DNA from: an uncultured Candidatus Saccharibacteria bacterium
GTDB lineage: Bacteria; Patescibacteriota; Saccharimonadia; Saccharimonadales; Saccharimonadaceae
DNA: 64,000 bases
Direction of reading: 5' to 3'
Assembly: GCA_937936045.1 (NCBI GenBank)
Contig: CALGXC010000004.1
Span: 62,001-126,000 of the forward strand
This document shows, piece after piece, positions 32,934 through 40,130 of this stretch. Each line of letters starts with the position of its first letter. The stretch's first letter is position 1. Position numbers and translations under genes: made by a program. The notes under the pieces were generated by a model. It worked only from the letters and a program-made list of their open reading frames with translations. It searched no databases and was not told where the DNA came from.

Positions 32934-33263
32934 CTATTTCAAAATTTGGTTAAAGCCCCAGTTGAATGCGGCGTCAAGTAATAAAATCAGAACGACAAAC
33001 ACAAAGGTGAAGATAAGCACCGCTGCTGTCATTGCCCAAGTTGCTGAACGGGTTGGCCAGCGAACTAGCTTCAGCTCTTCCCAAGCGCCCTTAAAATATC
33101 CAATCAATCCACCTTTTTCGCCAGATTTTTTAGGTGCTTTTGTGGTGATTTTTGTTGGTTTATTGATTTTTTTCGCTACAGCTTTTTCTTTTTTTGGTGC
33201 GTCGTCAGTAGCTTTAATGCGACGAACCGTAGTTTTGCTGCTTGCCTTGCCTTTCTGTGCCAT
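32934..33263 (-). CDS. secE: Preprotein translocase subunit SecE
   Basis: Start taken at MAQKGKASSKTTVRR (33263), with GGGAGA just upstream; a longer in-frame start would lie in the preceding terminator hairpin. The roughly 109-residue protein has a basic, Lys/Ala-rich N-terminal region, the conserved cytoplasmic motif GAWEELKLVRWPTRSATW and one C-terminal membrane helix (VLIFTFVFVVLILLLDAAF). It pairs with SecY (encoded at 60.8-62.3 kb) in the translocon. Confidence 0.95.
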   Translation of the reverse strand: MAQKGKASSKTTVRRIKATDDAPKKEKAVAKKINKPTKITTKAPKKSGEKGGLIGYFKGAWEELKLVRWPTRSATWAMTAAVLIFTFVFVVLILLLDAAFNWGFNQILK

Positions 33264-33278
33264 ATTTTCTCCCAATTT

Positions 33279-33301
33279 AAAAAGTCTGTTTTTCACAGAC
33301 T
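33279..33301 (-). terminator. Terminator between the orphan kinase and secE
   Basis: AGTCTGT (33283-33289) / ACAGACT (33295-33301) stem, 5-nt loop, read on the minus strand into five T residues. A TTGACA at the upstream edge could also be the -35 of the secE operon, but its -10 is poor. Confidence 0.75.
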
Positions 33302-33352
33302 GTCAATAGCAATTGTAATTCATTCACGTCAAAAAAACAAGTTGACCGAATA

Positions 33353-34546
33353 TTATTTGTCATTATTTTTGAACTCTTTTAGCTTGAATCCGAACGCCGA
33401 TCCGTGGTTTAATCGGCTTTCTACCTCAATTTTGCAGCCCAATTTCTTCGCCAACTTAGCGGAAACATATAGACCTAATCCCGTGCCTTTCGTCTCGCGG
33501 GTTCTATAATCTTCTGCGCGGTAAAACTTGTCGAAAATTTTTGCTATGTCGGCTTTGCTAATGCCAATTCCCGTGTCAATAACCTTGAAGATGATTTCGC
33601 CAGATTTATTTTTCTTGATGGATAAAGTGATGGAGCCTTTTTGTGTATATCGAATGGCGTTGGTGATGAAGTTTTGGAGAATTTCCTCCAGATATAGACG
33701 GGAAACTTTAACTACGCCAAGCCGCCCGCCAATATCCAAATTGAAAGCCAAGCCTTTTTCGCCCGCCTGAGGTGAATATTCAGAATTTATCTGAGCCGCC
33801 AACTCTGTTACGTCAATTATTTCCGTTTCATCGGCTACTCCTCGCTCGGCGCGCGACAGTGTGCTGAGGTCGTTGATCATTCGCGCTAAGAATAAAATTT
33901 GTTTATGGGATTCGTCGATGGCTTCGGGAATTTTGCTAGTCATTTTACGCTCGACCAGCAATTTGGCGTTACTTAGCGAACCTTCAGCAATAGCAATTGG
34001 TGTGCGTAATTCGTGACTGACTACGCTAATAAATTCATCACGCTCCTCTTCGAGGCTCTTCGTCTTCGTGATATCGCGCAAGATAAGCACATATCCGTCC
34101 GGCGTCATCTTGTCGCCGCCCTGAACTGGCGCAAGCGTAATTTCCAGGCGAATATAATCGCCATCTTCGATTTTCATTAGAACGTCGTCGCGTTGGCGAA
34201 TTGCGGAAGACTTGGTGAGTTCCTTAAAAATGTCAATCGGCTTTTTATCTGTCGTTTCAAGGTTCAGCACCTGACTGATATGCTCGCCGTTAATTCCGCT
34301 GTTCGTATCGATCAAATTAAGCGCCGCAGAATTGTATGTATTGATAATTCCGTGCTCGTCTGTACTGAGAATCGCGTCGGTGATGTTATTGATAAGCGTG
34401 ATCATTCTTTGATGTTCACTAAGGCTCTTTTTATCATTTTCACAATCAGATTTATCGCTAATTTCCGACAATATTTTATGTAAAACAATAGCTATAACAC
34501 CTAAAACAACACTCAGAGTGACCAATAGAAAAATTAGCGCCCACAT
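33353..34546 (-). CDS. Orphan PAS-domain sensor histidine kinase
   Basis: This 397-residue protein has one N-terminal membrane helix (residues 2-23), a PAS domain (about 45-160, ending YVLILRDITKTK), HisKA with phospho-acceptor His178 (VSHELRTPIAIAEG) and an HATPase domain (NFITNAIRYT, DTGIGIS, GTGLGLYVSAKLAKKLG). The layout is like VicK/PhoR kinases without an outer domain, so it likely senses an internal or redox signal through PAS. No response regulator is adjacent. A TATACT box (34553-34558) ends 6 nt before the ATG with no Shine-Dalgarno. Confidence 0.92.
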   Translation of the reverse strand: MWALIFLLVTLSVVLGVIAIVLHKILSEISDKSDCENDKKSLSEHQRMITLINNITDAILSTDEHGIINTYNSAALNLIDTNSGINGEHISQVLNLETTDKKPIDIFKELTKSSAIRQRDDVLMKIEDGDYIRLEITLAPVQGGDKMTPDGYVLILRDITKTKSLEEERDEFISVVSHELRTPIAIAEGSLSNAKLLVERKMTSKIPEAIDESHKQILFLARMINDLSTLSRAERGVADETEIIDVTELAAQINSEYSPQAGEKGLAFNLDIGGRLGVVKVSRLYLEEILQNFITNAIRYTQKGSITLSIKKNKSGEIIFKVIDTGIGISKADIAKIFDKFYRAEDYRTRETKGTGLGLYVSAKLAKKLGCKIEVESRLNHGSAFGFKLKEFKNNDK

Positions 34547-34576
34547 AGCTAAAGTATAACATAAGCATAGGCGTTT

Positions 34577-35269
34577 CTATATGTATGGCGAATATTTTTT
34601 CAATTCATTTCGGTGCATTTTATAATGCGGGTCAAATTTGGCAACTTCGTCCCAGAATTTTGTCGAGTGATTCATATGCCTGGTGTGACATAATTCGTGG
34701 ATAATTACGTAATTAATCAGCTCAAACGGCAAGTTCATCATCCCGATATTCAAGCTAATCGTTCCAGACGAGGAGCAGCTTCCCCAGCGACTTGACGAGT
34801 GTGTGATTTTACTCCGAGCAAAAGAAAAGCCGTGTTCTTTCGCTAAAAACGACAATCGCCTTGGCAGGTATGACTTGGCTTCTTTTCTGAGTGCAACCAG
34901 AATTTTACTGCGGATAAGTTGTTGGTTTGCGGCCGATTCGACGGATTCCGCCTCGTTGATTTCTGCCAATATCTGCGTTCCGACGATTTTTACGCTCGAA
35001 GGTTTCGTGGTCGTTTGTATCAATAAATGATGGCTTTTGCCAATTTGCTGATCTTCTGTGTAAGAAAGTTTTTCTCTGTATTGAGAAGCTAATTCGCGGA
35101 TTTGCTTTCGGGAGGTTTTAATCAATGCCTTTGCGGCCAACAGCGGCGCATATGGCGGCATTGTGATTTGTATTCGTCCATCTGGTGCAATTTTCAAACT
35201 AACAGTCTTCGCCAGGCTGCGTTTTTTAACGACAATTTCTCCGAATTCTTCGTCGGTAATAATTGTCAT
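34577..35269 (-). CDS. YgjP/SprT-like zinc metallopeptidase domain protein (DUF45)
   Basis: This 230-residue soluble protein has the YgjP-like family signature HELCHTRHMNHSTKFW near residue 185, an HExxH zinc site with a downstream histidine, preceded by SSSRWGSCSSSGTISLN. Members are predicted metal-dependent peptidases, with a proposed link to ubiquitin-like or restriction contexts in some genomes; the substrate here is unknown. It begins 2 nt after the P-loop kinase gene, so the two form an operon. Confidence 0.88.
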   Translation of the reverse strand: MTIITDEEFGEIVVKKRSLAKTVSLKIAPDGRIQITMPPYAPLLAAKALIKTSRKQIRELASQYREKLSYTEDQQIGKSHHLLIQTTTKPSSVKIVGTQILAEINEAESVESAANQQLIRSKILVALRKEAKSYLPRRLSFLAKEHGFSFARSKITHSSSRWGSCSSSGTISLNIGMMNLPFELINYVIIHELCHTRHMNHSTKFWDEVAKFDPHYKMHRNELKKYSPYI

Positions 35270-35271
35270 AA

Positions 35272-35814
35272 CTAACCTATGCTAATGCGATTTCCGGCAA
35301 TTGGGCGACGTGGAGCTTCTGGGCGACTGGCACCAATTTGCTTAAGAACAGTGCGAGCCTGACTGCTTAAGGTGTGACGGCCGCTGATCACGATGTAAGA
35401 TTCGCTGCTATGTGGCGCTGAAAACTGCTTTGATCGTCGCTCAAATGCCTCTTCGTCTGCGCCGTAAGTCTTTATCCAGCGATGTTTGGCTGTGGCAGGA
35501 TCGGTTTGCACCCAAACAAATAGGACTTTATATCCATATTCTCTAGCAAGGCGATTGATACGCATACGATTCGTGCGCTGATCGGTCGATCCGTCCAAAA
35601 TGACAGTTTGCTTAGTCTTCAAAAATTCTTCCAAAAGCGATAATGTTGCGTCAGAAATGGTTTTTGTATTGTCCGTAAAAACTTCAAATTGTCGAGAACT
35701 TACCACTGGAGAATTGAAAATCTTCGCAAATTCTACAGCGAATTGTGTCTTCCCTGAACCTGGCGCACCAACCATGGCGATAATATGCGGAAGTGAAGGT
35801 GATAAAGGTTTCAT
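35272..35814 (-). CDS. P-loop ATP-binding kinase-like protein
   Basis: This 180-residue protein has Walker A MVGAPGSGKTQFA (residues 15-27) and an LDGSTDQRTNRMRINRLARE segment, similar to AAA-type polynucleotide kinase / zeta-toxin-like small kinases. A basic C-terminal tail (PEAPRRPIAGNRIS) follows. The substrate could be a nucleic acid 5' end, a nucleotide or a small molecule; the sequence does not decide. A TATAAT box (35823-35828) ends 8 nt before the ATG, without Shine-Dalgarno. It is encoded just upstream of the YgjP-like peptidase. Confidence 0.78.
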   Translation of the reverse strand: MKPLSPSLPHIIAMVGAPGSGKTQFAVEFAKIFNSPVVSSRQFEVFTDNTKTISDATLSLLEEFLKTKQTVILDGSTDQRTNRMRINRLAREYGYKVLFVWVQTDPATAKHRWIKTYGADEEAFERRSKQFSAPHSSESYIVISGRHTLSSQARTVLKQIGASRPEAPRRPIAGNRISIG

Positions 35815-35845
35815 ATTGAGAAATTATAGCAGATTTTTGACTAAT

Positions 35846-35874
35846 AAAAAAGATTCTCTTTCCAGCGAGAATCT
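35846..35874 (-). terminator. Terminator of tRNA-Trp
   Basis: AGATTCTC (35851-35858) / GAGAATCT (35867-35874) stem followed by six T residues on the minus strand, directly after the CCA end. Confidence 0.9.
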
Positions 35875-35951
35875 TGGCAGGAGTGGAGGGACTCGAACCC
35901 CCGACACCTGGTTTTGGAGACCAGTGCTCTAGCCACCTGAGCTACACTCCT
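35875..35951 (-). tRNA. tRNA-Trp (CCA)
   Basis: The minus strand gives acceptor AGGAGTG/CACTCCT, anticodon loop CTCCAAA with anticodon CCA, a T-arm GGTTCGAGTCC, discriminator G and encoded CCA (35875-35877). Confidence 0.95.
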
Positions 35952-36038
35952 ATAGCAACCATTTTATCACGAATTAGCTTTGTCGCAAATGTTAAAATTG
36001 TGAAAAATAAAAACTCGTGAAAAAGATCCCAAAATCTC

Positions 36039-36067
36039 TTGAAAAAACATAAGCGTAGTTCTACAAT
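36039..36067 (+). promoter_or_regulatory. Promoter of the glycosyltransferase-GH57 operon
   Basis: TTGAAA (36039-36044), a 17-nt spacer, TACAAT (36062-36067). The -10 ends 10 nt before the ATG at 36078, so the leader would be only about 3-4 nt. Confidence 0.85.
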
Positions 36068-36077
36068 TAACTCAGAG

Positions 36078-37280
36078 ATGAAAATTTTAATGCTTGGGTG
36101 GGAACTTCCTCCGCACAATAGTGGCGGACTTGGCGTTGCTTGCTATCAGATGTCGAAGGCGCTCGCTTCGGAGGGCGTTGATATTGACTTTATCATCCCC
36201 TACACCGCCAAGCATCCCGGAATTGACTATATGAATATCTATTCAGCCACTCCTTTGCCGCCGAATTATCACGATTTGGGCGCGTATAATAACGGTTCGG
36301 AGGAAGATCGTGAAAACGCTAAGGACGAATATGGTCTTTCGCCGATGCGTGCTGTACAGAGGCGTTATGGCAAATATGTTCGGAAGTTTGTGAAAAATCA
36401 TCAGCCCGACGCAATTCACGCGCATGATTGGTTGACAATGGAAGCTGGAATAATTGCTAAGGAAATGACGGGCGCGCCGCTAATTGTGCATGTTCACGCG
36501 ACGGAATTTGACCGTTCTGGCGAGCAGTCCGGGAATCCTCTGGTTCACGAAATTGAGCAACAAGGCTTGTTGATGGCTGATCGAATAATTGCCGTTAGTG
36601 AAATCACGAAGGAAATAATTGTTAAGAATTATCACATCCCGCCAGAGAAAATTGAGGTGGTTTATAACGCAATTGATTTGGCTGATTTGCCGCCACATGA
36701 GTATGACGCCAGTACTTACAGATATTTGGAGGAGTTGAAAAAGGATGGCTATACGGTTGTCGGCGCGTTGACGCGACTTACGGTTCAGAAAGGTTTGACG
36801 TATTTTGTGCGAGCTGCAGCGAAGGCGCTTGAGAAATATGAGAAAATCGTTTTTGTTTTATCTGGAAATGGTGAGCAAAGAGATGAATTGATTGAGCTAG
36901 CGGCAGATTTAGGTATTAGCGATAAGATGATTTTTACAGGATTTGTGCGCGGAAAACAGTGGCGAGATATTTACTGTTTGATTGATGTTTTTGTGATGAG
37001 TTCGGTTTCTGAGCCATTTGGTTTGACTGCTTTAGAGGCGGCACATCATGACACGGCGTTACTTATTAGTCGTCAATCCGGCGTCGGCGAGGTTCTGAAT
37101 AATATTATGCGGTTTGACTATTGGGATGTGAATAAATTGGCGGATGAAATTGTTAATATCGCTGAATCGCCCGCCTTACAGAAATCTCTGAAGAAAAACG
37201 TTAAGAATGAATACGCAAGAATTTCCTGGCAAGACGCCGCTAGAAAATGTCTGAAACTGTACAAAGGAGCGCTGGTATGA
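36078..37280 (+). CDS. Glycosyltransferase, GT4/glycogen-synthase-like
   Basis: Start taken at MKILMLGWELPPHNSGGLG (36078), which matches the family; a 13-residue longer frame begins inside the promoter. The roughly 400-residue protein has a GT-B fold: an N-terminal domain with GGLGVACYQMSKAL and HAHDWLT, and a C-terminal domain with VVGALTRLTVQKG, LSGNGEQRDELIELA, and the donor-binding EPFGLTALEAA (catalytic Glu). It probably uses a nucleotide sugar to extend an alpha-glucan. The ATG of the GH57 gene overlaps its stop (ATGA), so the two are translationally coupled and likely act together on glycogen-like polymer. Confidence 0.92.
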   Translation: MKILMLGWELPPHNSGGLGVACYQMSKALASEGVDIDFIIPYTAKHPGIDYMNIYSATPLPPNYHDLGAYNNGSEEDRENAKDEYGLSPMRAVQRRYGKYVRKFVKNHQPDAIHAHDWLTMEAGIIAKEMTGAPLIVHVHATEFDRSGEQSGNPLVHEIEQQGLLMADRIIAVSEITKEIIVKNYHIPPEKIEVVYNAIDLADLPPHEYDASTYRYLEELKKDGYTVVGALTRLTVQKGLTYFVRAAAKALEKYEKIVFVLSGNGEQRDELIELAADLGISDKMIFTGFVRGKQWRDIYCLIDVFVMSSVSEPFGLTALEAAHHDTALLISRQSGVGEVLNNIMRFDYWDVNKLADEIVNIAESPALQKSLKKNVKNEYARISWQDAARKCLKLYKGALV

Positions 37281-38479
37281 ATAAAAATAAAGGAATAGTT
37301 TTATATCTACACGTACACCAACCGTGGCGAATACGTGAGTATAGTATATTTGACGTTGCTTGGAAGCATAATTATTTCTCTGGCGGTCAAAATCCAGATC
37401 AGGACAATCAAAAAATATTCCAAAAAGTTGCAGAAAAGTCGTATTTGCCGATGAATGCTTTGCTTGAAAAATTATTGAAAAAATATCCTGATTTTAAGAT
37501 TTCACTGAGTTTTAGCGGAACGTTTTTAGAGCAAGCTGAAAGGTTTAATTCTGAAGTTTTGGAAAGTTTCAAGCGCTTGGTAAAGACTGGTCAAGTAGAA
37601 ATCTTATCAAGTCCGTATCATCACAGTCTGGCGTTTTTCTATTCGCGTAAGGAATTCGAGCGTCAAGTTGAGCTTCATCGCTGGAAGATTCGTGAGATTT
37701 TTGGTGCGGAAACGCGAGTTTTGGCAAATACAGAGTTGGCGTATAGTGATGACTTGGCGAAATGGGCTGAGCAGGATGGCTTTAAGGGTGTGTTGGCTGA
37801 AGGCTGGGATCCGATTCTGAATTGGCGCAGTCCGAATTATGTATATCGCCCGAGAGGCACGAAGAAAATTGGATTACTGCTTAAGAATTATCGATTGAGC
37901 GATGATTTGGCGTTTAGGTTTAGCGATCGAAAATGGAATGAATGGCCATTAACTGCGGACAAGTTTAATACGTGGGTGGAAGATTCTGTCCGTTACGCAC
38001 CGCTACTTAATTTGTTTATGGACTATGAAACTTTCGGCGAACATCAATGGGCGGAATCTGGGATTTTCGGCTTCTTTGAGGACTTTGTTGATAAATGGCT
38101 GAGTGCTGATGGCAATACTTTCTATACTGTTAGCGAAGCACTGGACGCGAATGCGCCTGCCGGTGAAATAAGTATGCCGTCGCCTGTAACGTGGGCGGAC
38201 GCCGAGCGGGATTTGACGGCTTGGAACGGAAACAGCTTGCAGAAAGAAGCTTTGCGATATGTCTATGAGCTCGAAGATGAGGTCTTGAATAGTAAGGACG
38301 AAGGTTTAATTAGCGATTGGCGAAAATTGCAAACTTCAGACCACGTCTATTACATGGGAACGAAGAATTTTACCGACGGTGATGTCCACGCTTATTTTAG
38401 CCCGTATGATTCGCCATACGACGCCTTTCTTTACTACATGAATACCATTCGTGATATGAAATCTCGATTGAGGAAATAG
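37277..38479 (+). CDS. Glycoside hydrolase family 57 (alpha-amylase/branching type)
   Basis: Start taken at MNKNKGIVLYLHVHQPWRIREY (37277), with AAAGGAG upstream; it overlaps the glycosyltransferase stop by 4 nt. The 400-residue enzyme has GH57 conserved regions: HVHQPWR near the N-terminus, NTELAYSDDLAKW (expected nucleophile glutamate) and FMDYETFGEHQW (expected acid/base aspartate). GH57 enzymes hydrolyse or transfer alpha-1,4/1,6-glucans with retention. Together with the upstream glycosyltransferase it suggests synthesis and remodelling of an alpha-glucan store. Confidence 0.92.
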   Translation: MNKNKGIVLYLHVHQPWRIREYSIFDVAWKHNYFSGGQNPDQDNQKIFQKVAEKSYLPMNALLEKLLKKYPDFKISLSFSGTFLEQAERFNSEVLESFKRLVKTGQVEILSSPYHHSLAFFYSRKEFERQVELHRWKIREIFGAETRVLANTELAYSDDLAKWAEQDGFKGVLAEGWDPILNWRSPNYVYRPRGTKKIGLLLKNYRLSDDLAFRFSDRKWNEWPLTADKFNTWVEDSVRYAPLLNLFMDYETFGEHQWAESGIFGFFEDFVDKWLSADGNTFYTVSEALDANAPAGEISMPSPVTWADAERDLTAWNGNSLQKEALRYVYELEDEVLNSKDEGLISDWRKLQTSDHVYYMGTKNFTDGDVHAYFSPYDSPYDAFLYYMNTIRDMKSRLRK

Positions 38480-38497
38480 TCAGACATTCTTGCCAAA

Positions 38498-38527
38498 TAA
38501 AAACTCCCTCTGAACGTGAGGGAGTTT
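38498..38527 (-). terminator. Terminator after rpmG
   Basis: AAACTCCCTC (38501-38510) / GAGGGAGTTT (38518-38527), 10-bp stem; T-run on the minus strand. It can also stop the GH57 operon from the other side. Confidence 0.88.
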
Positions 38528-38545
38528 CTGTATAATCCTGTTAAA

Positions 38546-38764
38546 TTAGCTTTTACGAGCTTTAACTTCGTTACGACCAAGGTTTTTCTTAGTCTCAGTG
38601 TAAGTAGCGTGTTGCTTTGCAATTGGGTCGTACTTACGTAGTGTCAATTTGCCCTGACCTTTTGTAGTGCGGTTCTGGGTGTTAACAGTAGTATAGTAAG
38701 TTCGGTGGTTGCTCAAGTTACTCACCAAACCAATCAGCTTTCGTTTCGTATTCTTCTTTGCCAT
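38546..38764 (-). CDS. rpmG: 50S ribosomal protein L33 (bL33), cysteine-free type
   Basis: This 72-residue basic protein has the L33 pattern HRTYYTTVNTQN and KLTLRKYDPIAKQHATYTETKK. It has no cysteines, so it is the zinc-independent form. It is longer than usual L33 (about 50-55) by short extensions, including TTKGQG in the middle and NLGRNEVKARKS at the end. It lies alone, with its own promoter (TATAAT near 38805) and terminator. Confidence 0.92.
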   Translation of the reverse strand: MAKKNTKRKLIGLVSNLSNHRTYYTTVNTQNRTTKGQGKLTLRKYDPIAKQHATYTETKKNLGRNEVKARKS

Positions 38765-38893
38765 CTCTTTACTCGTTAGATTTTATAAAACGTCTTGACT
38801 AATTATAGCATGGGTGAAGTGAAAATGCTAGTACCATATCAGATTTTACTAATTTTTATGCTTACTTCGCCGATCGATAAGACGTCCCGGACT

Positions 38894-40018
38894 CTAATCT
38901 TTCTTTTCCAAGTATAAATATTTATTCAGCCATTCGTCTGTCGGCTCAAGGTATCTGTTGTCAATCTTTTTAAGTGGCATATTTTTTGCCATATCATCCG
39001 CAAGCTCCAATATCACGTCCTTGAGCTCAATATTATCTTTGTAATAATCTGGTATGTTTTTATAACCGACCCTCGCTCCAACAATATTTCCAGTTATTGC
39101 CGCTGTTGAATCTGAATCCCCGTCGTGATTTGCCGCCGCAATGATCGCCTCCTCAAAATCGTCTTGATACTTGATCGAGCAATAAATAGCAATTGCAACC
39201 GACTCTTCGGCGACCCAACCTTCCCCGAGTTGATAAAGGGCTTCTTGATCTTCAACGTCAGATTTGGCTAAGCGAACGGCGTTATTAAATAGTTTGGTCA
39301 GCTCAGCTTTTTCGCTATCACAACCAATCTCAAAAGGATCTTGATCTCCATAAACCTTCTCGGTAGTCCAGTCGTTCATTTTCTGGATTGCGATTTGCAC
39401 GGCTTCTTCTATCGATTTTCCGCCCAGTGCGTAATAAATTATATATCCCAGCGCGTATGCAGAAAGAATTGCCAGAGGATGTCCGTGAGTCAGCGCACAA
39501 GATTTGGCGGAAATTTCACCAACAACGTCTTCTTTGCAATACAAGGCAATTGGCGCAATTCGCATAACTCCACCGCAGCCTTTACTGCCGTTGAGACCGC
39601 TTTCTAATGTTCCCATTTCTCCCGAGGAAAGTGAATCAAGGCACGTCATTCCTGGACTTCGCACGGCGTTTAACTCCGGAATATTTTTTATCCAAGCTAC
39701 TGGCGTGTGCTCGACCTGTCCAGCTTTTTGTTGCGTATCAAGCCAATCCAAATATGCCAAATATATCGCCTCTGATGGAAGCGGCGCTATGCCACGCGTT
39801 TGAAGTCGCGTAGATCGCCATAAAAGTCCGCAAGCTGTAAATAGCGTCATCTGCGTATCGTCCGAAATTATACCAATTCCATCCGTGAATCGAGTCGTTG
39901 ACCTAGGTACTATGTCGCGCTCAAACTCTATTTGATAGCCGAGCGCATCGCCAATTGCCCCACCCAACATTGACCCGCGCACTTTATCAATTCTCTGCTC
40001 TATCGATTGTTTCATCAT
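38894..40018 (-). CDS. ADP-ribosylglycohydrolase family protein
   Basis: This 374-residue protein has the DraG/ARH fold: GSMLGGAIGDALGYQIEFE, ISDDTQMTLF, GCGGVMRIAPIAL and the C-terminal metal site NHDGDSDSTAAITGNIVGA, giving both sets of Mg2+-binding aspartates. These enzymes remove ADP-ribose from proteins or nucleic acids or process ADP-ribosyl compounds. A GGAGGG Shine-Dalgarno precedes either of two adjacent ATG codons. It is divergent from the SNF2 helicase of the restriction cassette, sharing a 112-bp promoter gap. A role in the same defence island is possible but unproven. Confidence 0.92.
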   Translation of the reverse strand: MMKQSIEQRIDKVRGSMLGGAIGDALGYQIEFERDIVPRSTTRFTDGIGIISDDTQMTLFTACGLLWRSTRLQTRGIAPLPSEAIYLAYLDWLDTQQKAGQVEHTPVAWIKNIPELNAVRSPGMTCLDSLSSGEMGTLESGLNGSKGCGGVMRIAPIALYCKEDVVGEISAKSCALTHGHPLAILSAYALGYIIYYALGGKSIEEAVQIAIQKMNDWTTEKVYGDQDPFEIGCDSEKAELTKLFNNAVRLAKSDVEDQEALYQLGEGWVAEESVAIAIYCSIKYQDDFEEAIIAAANHDGDSDSTAAITGNIVGARVGYKNIPDYYKDNIELKDVILELADDMAKNMPLKKIDNRYLEPTDEWLNKYLYLEKKD

Positions 40019-40080
40019 AACACCCTCCTAACCTTGTTAAGATTATATCATTAGCTAAACTTTTGGTGGTCGTTTTATAG

Positions 40081-40120
40081 TATAATTAAGATAAGGATAG
40101 CTTGTAATTTAACCGTGGAG
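40081..40120 (+). promoter_or_regulatory. Promoter/leader of the helicase gene (copy A of a repeated motif)
   Basis: TATAATTA at 40081, TAAGGATA, TAAT and AACCGTGGAG (40111-40120) occur in this order. The same series recurs before mod at 44063-44100 with nearly the same spacing. GTGGAG probably includes the Shine-Dalgarno. Confidence 0.75.
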
Positions 40121-40130
40121 AAAAACTCAA

